Shown here: positions 1-11,743 of the stretch, in pieces | Layout: each line of letters opens with the position of its first letter | Numbering within the stretch: position 1 is the first letter of the stretch | DNA from: Pseudomonas sivasensis | GTDB lineage: Bacteria; Pseudomonadota; Gammaproteobacteria; Pseudomonadales; Pseudomonadaceae | Length of the DNA: 64,000 nt | Direction: 5' to 3' | Assembly (NCBI RefSeq): GCF_013778505.1 | Contig: NZ_JAAOWU010000004.1 | Location: forward strand, 372,001-436,000 | Made by a program: the position numbers and the translations under genes | Notes under the pieces: model-generated | What the model saw: the letters and a program-made list of their open reading frames with translations, nothing else | The model's database searches: none | What the model was told of the DNA's origin: nothing

Positions 1-797
1 TGGGCGGTCAGGACGCTACGTTGGTCGTCCTTCAGTTCGCCGTTCAACTCCTGGGACAGCTTGCGTGCTGCAGCCACCATCACATCGAACGCTTGTTTCG
101 GGTGACGCGGGCCTGGCAGGCCAAGGAAGAAGCTCACCGCTGGAGTGCTGAACAGGTCGATGTCGTCCAGGTCGAAGGTGCCGGGCTTGACTGCGTTGGC
201 CATGGAGAACAGCACTTCGCCGTTGCCTGCCATGCTTTCGTGGCGATGGAAAATATCCATCTCGCCAAAGCGCAGGCCGCTTTCGAGGATGTTCTGCAAC
301 AGGGCCGGGCCTTTGAAGCCGGCGGCGTCGCGGCAGATCACGCTGATCACCAGCACTTCTTCAGCAGCAGGCTGATCGTTAACCGATTGGCGCGGCGCGT
401 TCTTGCCAACGTTTTCGTCCGGGAAGTCATCGTCACGGCTGCTGAAACTCGGGCCTTCGTCGACGTCGAGGTTCAGGTCGCCCTGATGGGGCTCGGCCAC
501 GGCGGCATTGGCGCGCTTGCCACGTTTGGAGGACGGTTCACGGGCTTCACGCAACGGCGCGCTCATCGACGGCAAGTCGTGCTCGTCCAGTTGCGGCTCT
601 TTATGCGTGTCCAGCACACGGGGCGGCCCCAGCAGCTCGGCGCTGCCGTCGTCGTCAGGCAAGTTGGACAGGTTGCGGTCCAGACGGAATTTGAGCTTGC
701 CCTTGCCACCGCGCATGCGGCGCCAGCCATCAAAAAGAATACCGGCAATGACAATAATGCCGATGACGATCAGCCACTCGCGCAGACCGATTTCCAT
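1..797 (-). CDS. zipA: Cell division protein ZipA (C-terminus cut by window edge)
   Basis: ZipA anchors FtsZ to the inner membrane in the divisome. The ATG at 797 gives a short N-terminal transmembrane helix (about residues 6-25, [20 protein letters not shown]) followed by a charged, Pro/Asp-rich linker and then the start of the FtsZ-binding domain ([20 protein letters not shown], then [12 protein letters not shown]). About 265 codons are visible and the stop lies beyond base 1. It sits downstream of smc on the same strand, the usual Pseudomonas order smc-zipA-ligA. Identification rests on the membrane-anchor/linker/globular layout and on synteny. Confidence 0.93.
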   Translation of the reverse strand, partial: MEIGLREWLIVIGIIVIAGILFDGWRRMRGGKGKLKFRLDRNLSNLPDDDGSAELLGPPRVLDTHKEPQLDEHDLPSMSAPLREAREPSSKRGKRANAAVAEPHQGDLNLDVDEGPSFSSRDDDFPDENVGKNAPRQSVNDQPAAEEVLVISVICRDAAGFKGPALLQNILESGLRFGEMDIFHRHESMAGNGEVLFSMANAVKPGTFDLDDIDLFSTPAVSFFLGLPGPRHPKQAFDVMVAAARKLSQELNGELKDDQRSVLTA

Positions 798-1055
798 GTA
801 ATCCCGTGCCTCTAATAAAAAATGCTGAAAAATAAGGGGTTTAGCACCGTGCAAACCGCTTTAAAACGTGGCGCCAACTCTATGTTCTGACTGACGTTTT
901 GCCCACGCACACGAAAAATTGACATTAAACTAGCACGACCAAAGATAACTTTACACCGTCTGTCAAAATGCCTTGAACAAATATGTCCATTTGCCACTTT
1001 CACTTGACCGGTAAATCACCTGACATCGCATGAAAACTATCTCTCATGGCGCAGC

Positions 1056-4000
1056 TCAGGATTCCACCATCGCCATCGCTTCTTCGACATCCACTGCGAC
1101 CAAACGCGAACAGCCCGGTTCATGCATCGTCACACCCATCAACTGATCAGCCATTTCCATGGCGATCTTGTTGTGGGTGATATAGATGAACTGCACGGTC
1201 TGGGACATCTCTTTGACCAGTCGTGCATAGCGTCCAACGTTAGCGTCATCCAATGGAGCGTCAACTTCGTCGAGCATACAGAACGGCGCCGGGTTCAATT
1301 TGAAGATGGCAAATACCAGGGCCAATGCGGTCAGGGCTTTTTCGCCGCCGGACAACAAATGAATGGTGCTGTTCTTCTTACCTGGAGGCCGCGCCATGAT
1401 CGTTACCCCTGTATCGAGTAGATCTTCGCCCGTCAGTTCCAAGTAAGCGCTGCCACCGCCGAAAACTTTCGGGAATAACGCCTGTAAACCGCTATTAATC
1501 TGATCAAAGGTATCTTTGAAGCGATTACGGGTTTCCTTGTCGATCTTGCGGATCACGTTTTCCAACGTATCCAGGGCTTCGACCAGGTCGGCGTCCTGGG
1601 CATCCAGATAACGTTTACGCTCGGACTGCTGCTGATATTCATCGATGGCCGCGAGGTTGATCGCGCCCAGGCGTTGGATACGTGCAGCAATCCGCTCAAG
1701 TTCTTCCTCGGCTTCTTTCTCGTTGGCCTGGGCGGTCAGGGTGTTGAGCACGCCGTGCAGGTCGTAGCCGTCTTCCAGCAATTGGTCTTGCAAGGTTTTG
1801 CGGCGCACGGTCAGGGCTTGCCACTCCATGCGCTGTTGTTCGAGTTGGCCGCGAATCAATTGGGATTGCTGCTCAGCCTGGGTTCGGCGTTTTTCCGCGT
1901 CGCGCAATTCGCGGTCGGCGTCTTCCAGGGCGATCTGCGCAGTCTTGAGTTCTTCGTCGACGGTCATGCGCTTGTCGAGCAATTCTTCGAGCTTGAGGCG
2001 CAGCTCTTCCAACGGCGCTTCGCCCTCCTCCAGATTGAGGCTCAGTTGCTCGCGCTTTTCGGTGAGGCGTTCGGATTGCATCTCCAGGCGTTCAAGGGCC
2101 TGGCGTGTGGAATCATGCTGGGCGCGCAGCGAGCCGAGGCGTACCGCCAATTGGTGCGCGTGATCCTTGTGCTGCCGGGCTTCCTGGCGCACGCGGTCAA
2201 GGCGTTCGCGCAAGCTGTCGCGCTGGGCCAGTAGCAGTTCGCGCTGCTCGGTATCGAGGGCCATGCTGTCGAGCGCCTCCTGCAAGTGCAGGCGCGCTTC
2301 GCCGATCTGTTCATGTTCCAGGGCGCGTTGCTCGCCCATCTCGGCGACTTCTTCATCAAGACGGGTACGGCGCAGGGTCAGTTGTTCGGCCTTGGCTTTG
2401 CTCGCCGACAGTTGCGCCTTCAACTCGCCTTGCTGACGCGCTTCGTCCTGCAACAGACGGCGCAGGTGTTCGCGGCCGGTCTCTTGCTGGCGCTGGGTGG
2501 CGCGCAGGGTTTGCAGTTCGGTTTCCAGGCTTTCGAGGGTCGCTTCACGCTCTTCGCGCTCAGCGATCAGGTTGACGATTTCCTGGCCACGGGCCAGAAC
2601 GCCACTTTCCGCTTCACTGGCGCGGCGAACCCGCAAAAAGTGCCGGCCGACCCAATAGCCATCGCGGCTGATCAGGCTTTCGCCGGCTGCCAATTGACCG
2701 CGCTGGGCCAGGGCCTGCTCCAGGGAATCCACCGGTTTGACTTGGCCCAACCACGGCGACAGGTCAATGGCGGCCTCGACCTTATCCAGCAGGCTGCCCG
2801 GCACCCGCGCACCATCGGCGGCGGGGCTGAGCAAACGCAGATCGCCTTGGGCAAACCCGGCCAGGTCGAAACCGCCAAAGTCATCCACCAGCACTGCTTG
2901 AAGATCGGCACCGAGCACGGTTTCCACTGCCAATTCCCAGCCGGCTTCGACCTTCAGGCCTTCCGCCAGGCGTGGCCGCTCGGCCAAATGCTGGTCGCGC
3001 AACCATTCGGCGGTGCCGGTACCTGGGTCCAACGCAGCTTGCTGCAAGGCTTCAAGGGATGCCAGCCGACCATTGAGCCGCTGCAAATCGCCCTGGGCCT
3101 GCTGCTGGGCCTGGGTCGCCTGTTGAAGTTGCTGACGCAGTTGCTCCAGGCGCTCCACTTGTTGTTCTTCGCTGGCTTCCAGCTCCTCCAGCGTCATTTC
3201 GCTTTCGGCCAGTTGCTCGCTGAGGTCCATGATCGCGGCGTCTTCCGGATCAGCGGCGAGCAATACGCGCTCTTCCTGCAAGCGGCGCTGGCGCTCGGCC
3301 AGGCGCTCCATGCTGGTTTCCAGTTGCTGGATGCGCGACTGCTGCACCTCGGCCTGGCGACGCGGCTCGGCGGATTGCAGGTTGAAAGCGTCCCACTGTT
3401 CCTGCCAGCCATGCATGGTGGTTTCAGATTCTTCCAGGGCCGCGGCGGCTTCTTCGGCGGCGGCGCTGGTGATTTCCTGCTCTGGGGTGAGCATGTCCAG
3501 CTCTTCGCCCAGGGTCAGCAGCAAGGTGCGGTCATGGCCCAGGTGAGATTCGGTCTCCAGACGCGCGCGTTCGGCTTCCTTCAGATCGTCCTGCAATTGG
3601 CGCAGGCGCTGCTGGCCGTGCTGGATGCTCTGCTCGACACGGGCGATGTCGCCGCCTACCGAATAGAAGCGGCCTTGCACCAGATTGAAGCGTTCGGACA
3701 GATCATGGTGCCCGTCGCGCAGACGCTCGATGCTGGCGTCGGCGTTACGTTGCTCCGCCACCAAGGCTTCAAAACTGATTTCCTGGGTACCGATGATCGC
3801 TTCGCGCTGCCCCACTTGCTCATTCAGCGCCTGCCAGCGCAGGGCCGAGAGTTGTGCCTTGAGCTGGCGTTCTTCGCCCTTGTATTCCTGGTATTTCTCG
3901 GCCGCCTGGGCCTGGCGGTGCAGGCGCTCCAACTGGCGCTCCAGCTCGTCGCGCAGGTCGGTGAGGCGGGCAAGGTTTTCGTGGGTACGGCGGATGCGGT

Positions 4001-4544
4001 TTTCGGTTTCGCGGCGGCGCTCTTTGTACTTGGAGATGCCGGCCGCTTCTTCAATAAAGTTACGCAGGTCTTCGGGCTTGGCTTCGATCAGCTTGGAGAT
4101 CATGCCCTGCTCAATGATCGAGTAGCTGCGCGGGCCCAGGCCGGTGCCAAGGAAAATATCGGTGATGTCACGTCGACGGCACTTGGTGCCGTTGAGGAAG
4201 TAGCTGTTCTGGCTGTCGCGCGTGACTTTGCGGCGGATGGAAATTTCCGCGTAGGCCGCGTACTCGCCGATCAAGGTGCCGTCGGAGTTATCGAACACCA
4301 ACTCGATGCTGGCCTGGCTCACCGGCTTGCGGCTGGTGGAGCCGTTGAAGATGACGTCGGTCATCGACTCGCCGCGCAGGTTTTTTGCCGAGCTCTCGCC
4401 CATCACCCAACGGACGGCGTCGATGATGTTCGACTTGCCGCAACCATTGGGCCCGACCACCGCCGCCATGTTACTGGGGAAGTTCACCGTGGTCGGGTCG
4501 ACGAAGGATTTGAACCCCGCCAGTTTGATGCACTTGAGCCGCAC
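1056..4544 (-). CDS. smc: Chromosome segregation protein SMC
   Basis: SMC is an ATPase that condenses and segregates the chromosome together with ScpA and ScpB. The 1162-residue length is normal for the family. Visible parts are the Walker A motif GPNGCGKSN (residues 31-39), two long Gln/Glu/Leu/Arg-rich coiled coils separated by a Gly-containing hinge near the middle, the ABC signature LLSGGEKALTALAL and the Walker B/D-loop LDEVDAPLDDAN near the C-terminus. The start codon lies only 2 bases after the stop of the upstream GntR gene, so the two are probably co-transcribed. zipA follows after 258 bases with no recognisable gene between them. Confidence 0.97.
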   Translation of the reverse strand: MRLKCIKLAGFKSFVDPTTVNFPSNMAAVVGPNGCGKSNIIDAVRWVMGESSAKNLRGESMTDVIFNGSTSRKPVSQASIELVFDNSDGTLIGEYAAYAEISIRRKVTRDSQNSYFLNGTKCRRRDITDIFLGTGLGPRSYSIIEQGMISKLIEAKPEDLRNFIEEAAGISKYKERRRETENRIRRTHENLARLTDLRDELERQLERLHRQAQAAEKYQEYKGEERQLKAQLSALRWQALNEQVGQREAIIGTQEISFEALVAEQRNADASIERLRDGHHDLSERFNLVQGRFYSVGGDIARVEQSIQHGQQRLRQLQDDLKEAERARLETESHLGHDRTLLLTLGEELDMLTPEQEITSAAAEEAAAALEESETTMHGWQEQWDAFNLQSAEPRRQAEVQQSRIQQLETSMERLAERQRRLQEERVLLAADPEDAAIMDLSEQLAESEMTLEELEASEEQQVERLEQLRQQLQQATQAQQQAQGDLQRLNGRLASLEALQQAALDPGTGTAEWLRDQHLAERPRLAEGLKVEAGWELAVETVLGADLQAVLVDDFGGFDLAGFAQGDLRLLSPAADGARVPGSLLDKVEAAIDLSPWLGQVKPVDSLEQALAQRGQLAAGESLISRDGYWVGRHFLRVRRASEAESGVLARGQEIVNLIAEREEREATLESLETELQTLRATQRQQETGREHLRRLLQDEARQQGELKAQLSASKAKAEQLTLRRTRLDEEVAEMGEQRALEHEQIGEARLHLQEALDSMALDTEQRELLLAQRDSLRERLDRVRQEARQHKDHAHQLAVRLGSLRAQHDSTRQALERLEMQSERLTEKREQLSLNLEEGEAPLEELRLKLEELLDKRMTVDEELKTAQIALEDADRELRDAEKRRTQAEQQSQLIRGQLEQQRMEWQALTVRRKTLQDQLLEDGYDLHGVLNTLTAQANEKEAEEELERIAARIQRLGAINLAAIDEYQQQSERKRYLDAQDADLVEALDTLENVIRKIDKETRNRFKDTFDQINSGLQALFPKVFGGGSAYLELTGEDLLDTGVTIMARPPGKKNSTIHLLSGGEKALTALALVFAIFKLNPAPFCMLDEVDAPLDDANVGRYARLVKEMSQTVQFIYITHNKIAMEMADQLMGVTMHEPGCSRLVAVDVEEAMAMVES

Positions 4545-4546
4545 GC

Positions 4547-5206
4547 TTAGCCGTCCGCCAACGCTGCGATGACCAACGAGCTGCTGCGCTGGCAGTAGGC
4601 CGACAGCACCAGGCGAATCTGCGGCACGTCACGGGCCAGTACGGCGGCGAGCAGTTGCTCGAACAGCGCCAGGTACTCGCTCATGGAGGCCTTGCGCTGA
4701 TCCAGGGCCAGGTAATAAGCGCGGTTCATCGCCGGTTGCAGGTTCTCGACGGTTTCCTGCAGGTACGGGTTGTTGGCAAAGGGGTACGCGGCGCGCATCA
4801 CGTTAAAGCATTCTTCGACGAAGGCGCGGATGTCCTCACGCTCGAAATTGGTCACCAGGCGCTGCTGGATCTGCACGAACGGCGCCATGTCGGCCTGGGT
4901 CTGCCAGCCTTCGGCGACGGCATTGCCGAGCAGGATGTACAGCTCGCTCATCAGCGTGCACAGGCTCTGCACCTTGTGTGCGGTGAGCTCGGTCACGTGG
5001 GCGCCACGGCGCGGCAGGATCGCGATGAGGTGGCGCCGTTCGAGGATCAGCAAGGCTTCGCGCACAGAACCACGGCTGACATTGAGCGCCAGCGTGACTT
5101 TCTGTTCCTGGATGCGCTCACCAGGCTTGAGATCGCCGCGAATAATGCGTTCGGCGAGGTGGTGAGCGATTTGCTCGGCGAGACTGTCCGGCGCCTTGAA
5201 CGTCAT
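4547..5206 (-). CDS. GntR-family transcriptional regulator (FCD type), likely regulator of xdh genes
   Basis: A 219-residue protein with an N-terminal winged helix (RIIRGDLKPGERIQEQKV, then NVSRGSVREALLILERR, typical of the FadR/GntR subfamily) and a helical C-terminal effector-binding domain. It is divergent from xdhA across a 280-base intergenic region and so is a good candidate regulator of purine oxidation genes. The same gene order (GntR next to xdhABC and smc) is found in P. aeruginosa. Its stop is 2 bases from the smc start, which links a catabolic regulator to an essential chromosome gene. The effector is unknown. Confidence 0.88.
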   Translation of the reverse strand: MTFKAPDSLAEQIAHHLAERIIRGDLKPGERIQEQKVTLALNVSRGSVREALLILERRHLIAILPRRGAHVTELTAHKVQSLCTLMSELYILLGNAVAEGWQTQADMAPFVQIQQRLVTNFEREDIRAFVEECFNVMRAAYPFANNPYLQETVENLQPAMNRAYYLALDQRKASMSEYLALFEQLLAAVLARDVPQIRLVLSAYCQRSSSLVIAALADG

Positions 5207-5390
5207 GTTTTCCCTTCAAAATCTTCTATCGGTACAAGCGCGGCAGTGTAGCGCATTGGCTGGCTGATGGCGCTACGCCCACCGTGGCGAATTTGGCATG
5301 AAATAAGCAGCGGCTGAGCAGCGTAAGCCCGCAAAAACGCCGGTTCCAAAAGACTGGACCATAATTGAGAGTGTTGCGATCGCATTTTCT

Positions 5391-5427
5391 TGACCTGCTG
5401 GTCAGAAAATCATTGACCGAAAAGTCA
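5391..5427. promoter_or_regulatory. Candidate GntR operator in the GntR/xdhA divergent region
   Basis: Two inverted repeats lie in tandem: TGACC-4 bases-GGTCA (5391-5404) and TGAC-6 bases-GTCA (5414-5427). Dyads with TGGTCA-like arms between divergent GntR and target genes are typical FCD-regulator operators. Binding is inferred only. Confidence 0.4.
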
Positions 5428-5456
5428 GACATGACTAGATTCGGCGAAAAGCGGTT

Positions 5457-5467
5457 AACAACAATAA
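5457..5467 (+). promoter_or_regulatory. Candidate Crc/Hfq (catabolite repression) site in xdhA leader
   Basis: The sequence AACAACAATAA matches the AAnAAnAA catabolite-activity motif that Hfq/Crc binds near start codons in Pseudomonas mRNAs. It lies about 20-30 bases upstream of the xdhA GTG start, next to the probable ribosome-binding site GCGAGG. Repression of purine catabolism when preferred carbon is present would fit. Confidence 0.5.
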
Positions 5468-5486
5468 TGAGTCTGCGAGGCCTTCC

Positions 5487-6927
<1,441 letters not shown>

Positions 6928-6935
<8 letters not shown>

Positions 6936-9327
6936 CCATCACGCCGTGGAAAAAACCCAGGCCGAACTCGCCGAGCTGTTCGCCCAGGACCTGACCTCCG
7001 GAGTCGGTCGCAGCGTCAAGCATGACAGCGCCGCCAAGCACGTCAGCGGTGAGGCGCAGTACATCGATGACCGCCTGGAATTCCCCAACCAGTTGCACCT
7101 GTATGCGCGCATGTCTGACCGCGCTCACGCCCGAATCATCAGCATCGACACCGCGCCCTGCTACGCCTTCGAAGGTGTGCGCATCGCTATCACTCACGAA
7201 GACGTACCGGGCCTGAAAGACATCGGCCCGCTGATGCCCGGCGACCCGCTGCTGGCCATCGATACCGTGCAGTTCGTTGGCCAAGTGGTACTGGCGGTTG
7301 CCGCCCGTGACCTGGACACCGCACGCAAAGCCGCCATGGCCGCCGTGATCGAATACGAAGACCTGGAACCGGTGCTGGACGTGGTCGAGGCCTACCGCAA
7401 AAAACACTTTGTGCTCGACAGTCATACCCATCAACGCGGCGATTCGGCAGGCGCACTGGCAACGGCGAAAAACCGTATCCAGGGCACTCTGCACATCGGC
7501 GGCCAGGAACACTTCTACCTGGAAACCCAGATCTCGTCGGTGATGCCCACCGAAGACGGCGGCATGATCGTCTACTGCTCCACACAAAACCCCACCGAAG
7601 TGCAGAAACTGGTAGCCGAAGTACTCGATGTGTCGATGAACAAAATCGTCGTCGACATGCGCCGCATGGGCGGTGGTTTCGGTGGCAAGGAAACCCAGGC
7701 CGCCAGCCCCGCCTGCCTGTGCGCAGTGGTGGCGCGCCTCACCGGACAGCCGACCAAAATGCGCTTGCCGCGTGTGGAAGACATGCTGATGACCGGCAAG
7801 CGCCACCCCTTCTATATCGAATACGACGTGGGCTTCGACGACAGCGGCCGCCTGCACGGGATCAACCTGGAGCTGGCCGGCAACTGCGGCTGCTCGCCGG
7901 ACCTGTCCAACTCGATTGTCGACCGTGCCATGTTCCACTCCGACAACTCGTATTACCTGGGCGATGCCACGGTCAACGGCCATCGTTGCAAGACCAATAC
8001 CGCGTCCAACACGGCTTACCGTGGCTTCGGCGGGCCCCAAGGTATGGTCGCTATCGAAGAAGTGATGGACGCCATCGCCCGCCATCTGGCGCTGGACCCG
8101 CTGGCGGTGCGCAAGGCCAACTACTATGGCAAGACCGAGCGCAACGTCACCCACTACTACCAGACCGTCGAGCACAACATGCTCGAAGAGATGACCGCCG
8201 AACTGGAGGCCAGCAGCCAATACGCCGAGCGCCGCGAAGCGATTCGCCTGTACAACGCGCACAGCCCAATCCTGAAGAAAGGCCTGGCGCTGACACCGGT
8301 GAAGTTCGGCATCTCGTTCACCGCCAGCTTTCTGAACCAGGCCGGTGCGCTGATCCATATTTACACCGACGGCAGTATCCACCTGAACCACGGCGGCACC
8401 GAGATGGGCCAGGGTTTGAACATTAAGGTGGCGCAAGTAGTGGCCGAAGTGTTCCAGGTGGAAATCGACCGCGTGCAAATCACCGCCACCAACACCGACA
8501 AGGTGCCCAACACCTCGCCGACCGCCGCTTCCAGCGGCGCGGACCTGAACGGCAAAGCCGCGCAGAATGCCGCCGAAACCATCAAGCAACGGTTGGTGGA
8601 ATTTGCGGCGCGCAAATACGACGTGAGCGAGGCGGACGTTGAATTCCACAACGGCCATGTGCGCGTGCGTGACCAGATCCTGACCTTTGAGGCACTGATC
8701 CAGCAGGCCTACTTCGCTCAGGTGTCGCTGTCGAGCACCGGCTTCTACAAGACCCCGAAAATCTTCTACGACCGCAGCCAGTCACGCGGGCGGCCGTTCT
8801 ATTACTTCGCCTTCGGCGCAGCCTGCTGCGAAGTGATCGTCGACACCCTGACCGGCGAATACAAAATGCTGCGCACCGACATCCTGCATGACGTAGGCGC
8901 CTCGCTGAACCCGGCCATCGACATCGGCCAGGTGGAGGGCGGCTTTATCCAGGGCATGGGTTGGCTGACCATGGAAGAGCTGGTGTGGAACAACAAGGGC
9001 AAGCTGATGACCAACGGCCCGGCCAGCTACAAGATCCCGGCGGTGGCGGACATGCCGTTGGATCTGCGGGTGAAGCTGGTAGAAAACCGCAAAAATCTGG
9101 AAGACACAGTGTTCCATTCCAAGGCCGTGGGCGAACCGCCGTTCATGCTCGGGATTGCCTCGTGGTGCGCGATCAAGGATGCGGTGGCGAGTCTGGGTGA
9201 CTATCGCCATCAGCCGAAAATCGATGCGCCAGCGACGCCGGAGCGAGTGTTGTGGGGGTGTGAGCAGATGCGCAAGTTGGCTGCTGCGAAGGTGGTTGAG
9301 GCTGATACCGAGATGGCTTCGCTCTAG
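6928..9327 (+). CDS. xdhB: Xanthine dehydrogenase large (molybdopterin) subunit XdhB
   Basis: The 799-residue catalytic subunit oxidises hypoxanthine and xanthine to urate at a molybdenum cofactor. Family motifs are present: RMGGGFGGKETQ for cofactor binding, AYRGFGGPQGM with the substrate-orienting Arg, GGTEMGQGLNIK, and near the C-terminus VGEPPFMLG with the catalytic base Glu. It overlaps xdhA by 8 bases. A REPIN follows, separating it from xdhC. Confidence 0.96.
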
Positions 9328-9337
9328 ACCGAGGCGC

Positions 9338-9425
9338 TGCCATCGGGGGCAAGCCCCACTCCCACATTTTGATCTGTGAATACCCTCAAATGTGGGAGGG
9401 GGCTTGCCCCCAATAGCGGCCTGAC
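9338..9425. repeat. REPIN (paired inverted REP) between xdhB and xdhC
   Basis: Two oppositely oriented REP arms, GGGGGCAAGCCCCACTCCCAC and its partner GTGGGAGGGGGCTTGCCCCC, flank an AT-richer spacer. This is the standard P. fluorescens REPIN layout. It sits inside the xdh operon and may tune expression of xdhC relative to xdhAB. Confidence 0.85.
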
Positions 9426-9450
9426 TGACAACAGTAATGTTGAGGTAAAC

Positions 9451-10293
9451 ATGAACAACTGGATCAGCGCCCTCGCCGACCTGCAAAACAGAGGCGACCC
9501 CTGCGTACTGGTGACCATCATCGAAGAACTCGGCTCCACGCCGCGCAATGCTGGTTCGAAGATGGTGATCAGCGCCGCGCAGACCTTCGACACCATCGGT
9601 GGCGGGCACCTGGAATACAAGGCCATGCAGATCGCCCGCGAGATGCTCGCGCGCGGCCAGCAAAACACTCATTTGGAGCGCTTCAGCCTCGGTGCCAGCC
9701 TGGGCCAGTGCTGCGGTGGCGTCACCGTGTTGCTGTTTGAACCGATGGGCCAGGTGCAGGCGCAGATTGCGGTATTCGGCGCAGGTCACGTCGGCCGCGC
9801 GCTGGTGCCCTTGCTGGCGAGCCTGCCGTGCCGGGTACGCTGGATCGATTCCCGCGATCAGGAGTTCCCGGAACATATCCCCCAGGGCGTGCGTAAAATC
9901 GTCAGCGAAGAACCGGTCGACGAAATTGCCGACTTGCCGGCGGGCAGTTATTGCATCGTCATGACCCACAATCACGCGCTGGACCTGGAACTCACCGCCG
10001 CCCTGCTCAAGCGCAATGACTTCGCCTACTTCGGCCTGATTGGCTCCAAGACTAAGCGCGTCAAGTTTGAACACCGCCTGCGTGACCGTGGCTTCGACGC
10101 CGCGCAGTTGCAACGCATGCGCTGCCCCATGGGCCTCACCGAGGTGAAGGGCAAATTACCGGTAGAAATCGCCATCTCCATCGCCGGCGAAATCATCGCC
10201 ACCTATAACGCTAATTTCGGCCAGCACACCGCGAGCGCCGAACCCATTGCCAAATTGCTGCCGGTGTCACGCCGCAGCCAAGCCACGAATTGA
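9451..10293 (+). CDS. xdhC: Xanthine dehydrogenase accessory protein XdhC
   Basis: XdhC binds molybdenum cofactor, helps its sulfuration and delivers it to XdhB. The ATG at 9451 (protein starts MNNWISALADL, 280 residues) is preferred because in-frame codons further upstream lie inside the REPIN. Features include the N-terminal XdhC/CoxI region (EELGSTPRNAGSKM, TIGGGHLEY), a QCCGG motif, and a Rossmann-like C-terminal domain starting IAVFGAGHVGRALVPLL. The order xdhA-xdhB-xdhC-guaD is conserved in Pseudomonas. Confidence 0.94.
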   Translation: MNNWISALADLQNRGDPCVLVTIIEELGSTPRNAGSKMVISAAQTFDTIGGGHLEYKAMQIAREMLARGQQNTHLERFSLGASLGQCCGGVTVLLFEPMGQVQAQIAVFGAGHVGRALVPLLASLPCRVRWIDSRDQEFPEHIPQGVRKIVSEEPVDEIADLPAGSYCIVMTHNHALDLELTAALLKRNDFAYFGLIGSKTKRVKFEHRLRDRGFDAAQLQRMRCPMGLTEVKGKLPVEIAISIAGEIIATYNANFGQHTASAEPIAKLLPVSRRSQATN

Positions 10294-10300
10294 GATAACC

Positions 10301-11605
10301 ATGCCTTTGACTCGCAAAGCCTACCGTGCCGCCATCCTGCACAGCATCGCCGACCCCGCCATCGTTGGGATCGAAGCGTCCTATGAGTATTTCGAAGACG
10401 GTCTGCTGGTGATCGACAACGGCCAGATCAGCGCTGTCGGCCATGCTGGCGACCTGCTGCCGACCCTGCCGGCCGACATCGAAGTCACCCATTACCAGGA
10501 CGCGCTGATCACCCCAGGCCTGATCGACACCCATATCCACCTGCCGCAGACCGGCATGGTCGGTGCTTATGGCGAGCAGTTGCTGGACTGGCTCAACACC
10601 TACACCTTCCCGTGTGAAAGCCAATTTGCCGACAAGGCCCACGCCGACGAAGTCTCGGATATTTTCATCAAGGAACTGCTGCGCAACGGCACCACCACGG
10701 CGCTGGTGTTCGGCAGCGTGCATCCGCAGTCCGTGAACTCATTCTTCGAAGCGGCCGAGAAACTCGACCTGCGCATGATCGCTGGCAAAGTGATGATGGA
10801 CCGCAACGCGCCGGACTACCTCACCGACACTGCCGAAACCGGCTACCAGGAAAGCAAGACGCTCATCGAGCGCTGGCACGGTAAGGGCCGTCTGCACTAT
10901 GCCGTCACGCCGCGATTCGCACCGACCAGCACGCCGGAACAACTGGCATTGGCCGGGCAACTGCTGGGCGAGTACCCGGACCTGTACATGCAGACGCACA
11001 TCAGTGAGAACAAGCAGGAAGTCGAATGGGTGAAGGAGTTGTTCCCGGAGCGCAAAGGCTATCTGGATGTTTACGACCACTACAACCTGCTGGGCGAGCG
11101 TTCGGTATTTGCCCACGGCGTGCACCTGTGTGATGACGAGTGCGCGCGGCTGGCAGAGACGGGCTCGGCGGTAGCGTTCTGCCCGACGTCGAACTTTTTC
11201 CTCGGCAGTGGGTTGTTCAACCTGCCAATGGCCGAGAAGCACAAGTTGAATGTGGGCCTGGGCACTGATGTGGGCGGCGGCACCAGTTTCTCGCTGCTGC
11301 AAACGTTGAACGAAGCGTACAAGGTCATGCAACTACAAGGGGCGCGGTTGAGCCCGTTCAAATCGCTGTACCTGGCGACCCTCGGCGGAGCGCGTGCACT
11401 GCGCCTGGAGGACAAGATCGGCACGTTGCAGCCGGGCACGGATGCGGACTTTTTGGTGTTGGATTACAACGCCACGCCGCTGCTCAGCTATCGCTTGAAA
11501 CAGGCGAACAACATTGCCGATACGTTGTTTGTGTTGATGACGCTGGGGGATGATCGGACGGTGTTGCAGACCTACGCTGCCGGCCAACTCGTGCACCAAC
11601 GCTGA
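10301..11605 (+). CDS. guaD: Guanine deaminase
   Basis: Guanine deaminase hydrolyses guanine to xanthine and ammonia, feeding XdhABC. The ATG at 10301 gives 434 residues beginning MPLTRKAYRAAI, the usual family start, 7 bases after xdhC. Amidohydrolase metal ligands are seen in TPGLIDTHIHLPQTG (HxH), MQTHISEN, FAHGVHLCD, and GLGTDVGGG with the catalytic Asp. The C-terminal composite domain ends with TDADFLVLDYNATPLLSYR. It ends the plus-strand purine operon and is followed by a REPIN. Confidence 0.95.
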   Translation: MPLTRKAYRAAILHSIADPAIVGIEASYEYFEDGLLVIDNGQISAVGHAGDLLPTLPADIEVTHYQDALITPGLIDTHIHLPQTGMVGAYGEQLLDWLNTYTFPCESQFADKAHADEVSDIFIKELLRNGTTTALVFGSVHPQSVNSFFEAAEKLDLRMIAGKVMMDRNAPDYLTDTAETGYQESKTLIERWHGKGRLHYAVTPRFAPTSTPEQLALAGQLLGEYPDLYMQTHISENKQEVEWVKELFPERKGYLDVYDHYNLLGERSVFAHGVHLCDDECARLAETGSAVAFCPTSNFFLGSGLFNLPMAEKHKLNVGLGTDVGGGTSFSLLQTLNEAYKVMQLQGARLSPFKSLYLATLGGARALRLEDKIGTLQPGTDADFLVLDYNATPLLSYRLKQANNIADTLFVLMTLGDDRTVLQTYAAGQLVHQR

Positions 11606-11630
11606 TCTCAACCGCTACACAAAACCAAAC

Positions 11631-11717
11631 GTGGGAGGGGGCTTGCTCCCGATGGCAGTGGTTCAGTTAGTCATGTGTTAACTGATCCAGCGCTATCGGG
11701 AGCAAGCCCCCTCCCAC
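11631..11717. repeat. REPIN between guaD and the GntR gene
   Basis: The arm GTGGGAGGGGGCTTGCTCCC at 11631 is mirrored by GGGAGCAAGCCCCCTCCCAC ending at 11717, around a spacer of about 45 bases. It lies between two convergent genes, a typical REPIN position. Confidence 0.9.
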
Positions 11718-11743
11718 ATTTGTTTCCGGGTGAAACGGGGAAA

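Noticed and set aside
2286-4550. A 754-codon open frame on the plus strand opposite smc
   Set aside because: It is the antisense shadow of a high-GC coiled-coil gene. The translation is low-complexity (Gln/Leu/Ala/Gly-rich), no family is recognisable, and the real gene has all SMC motifs.
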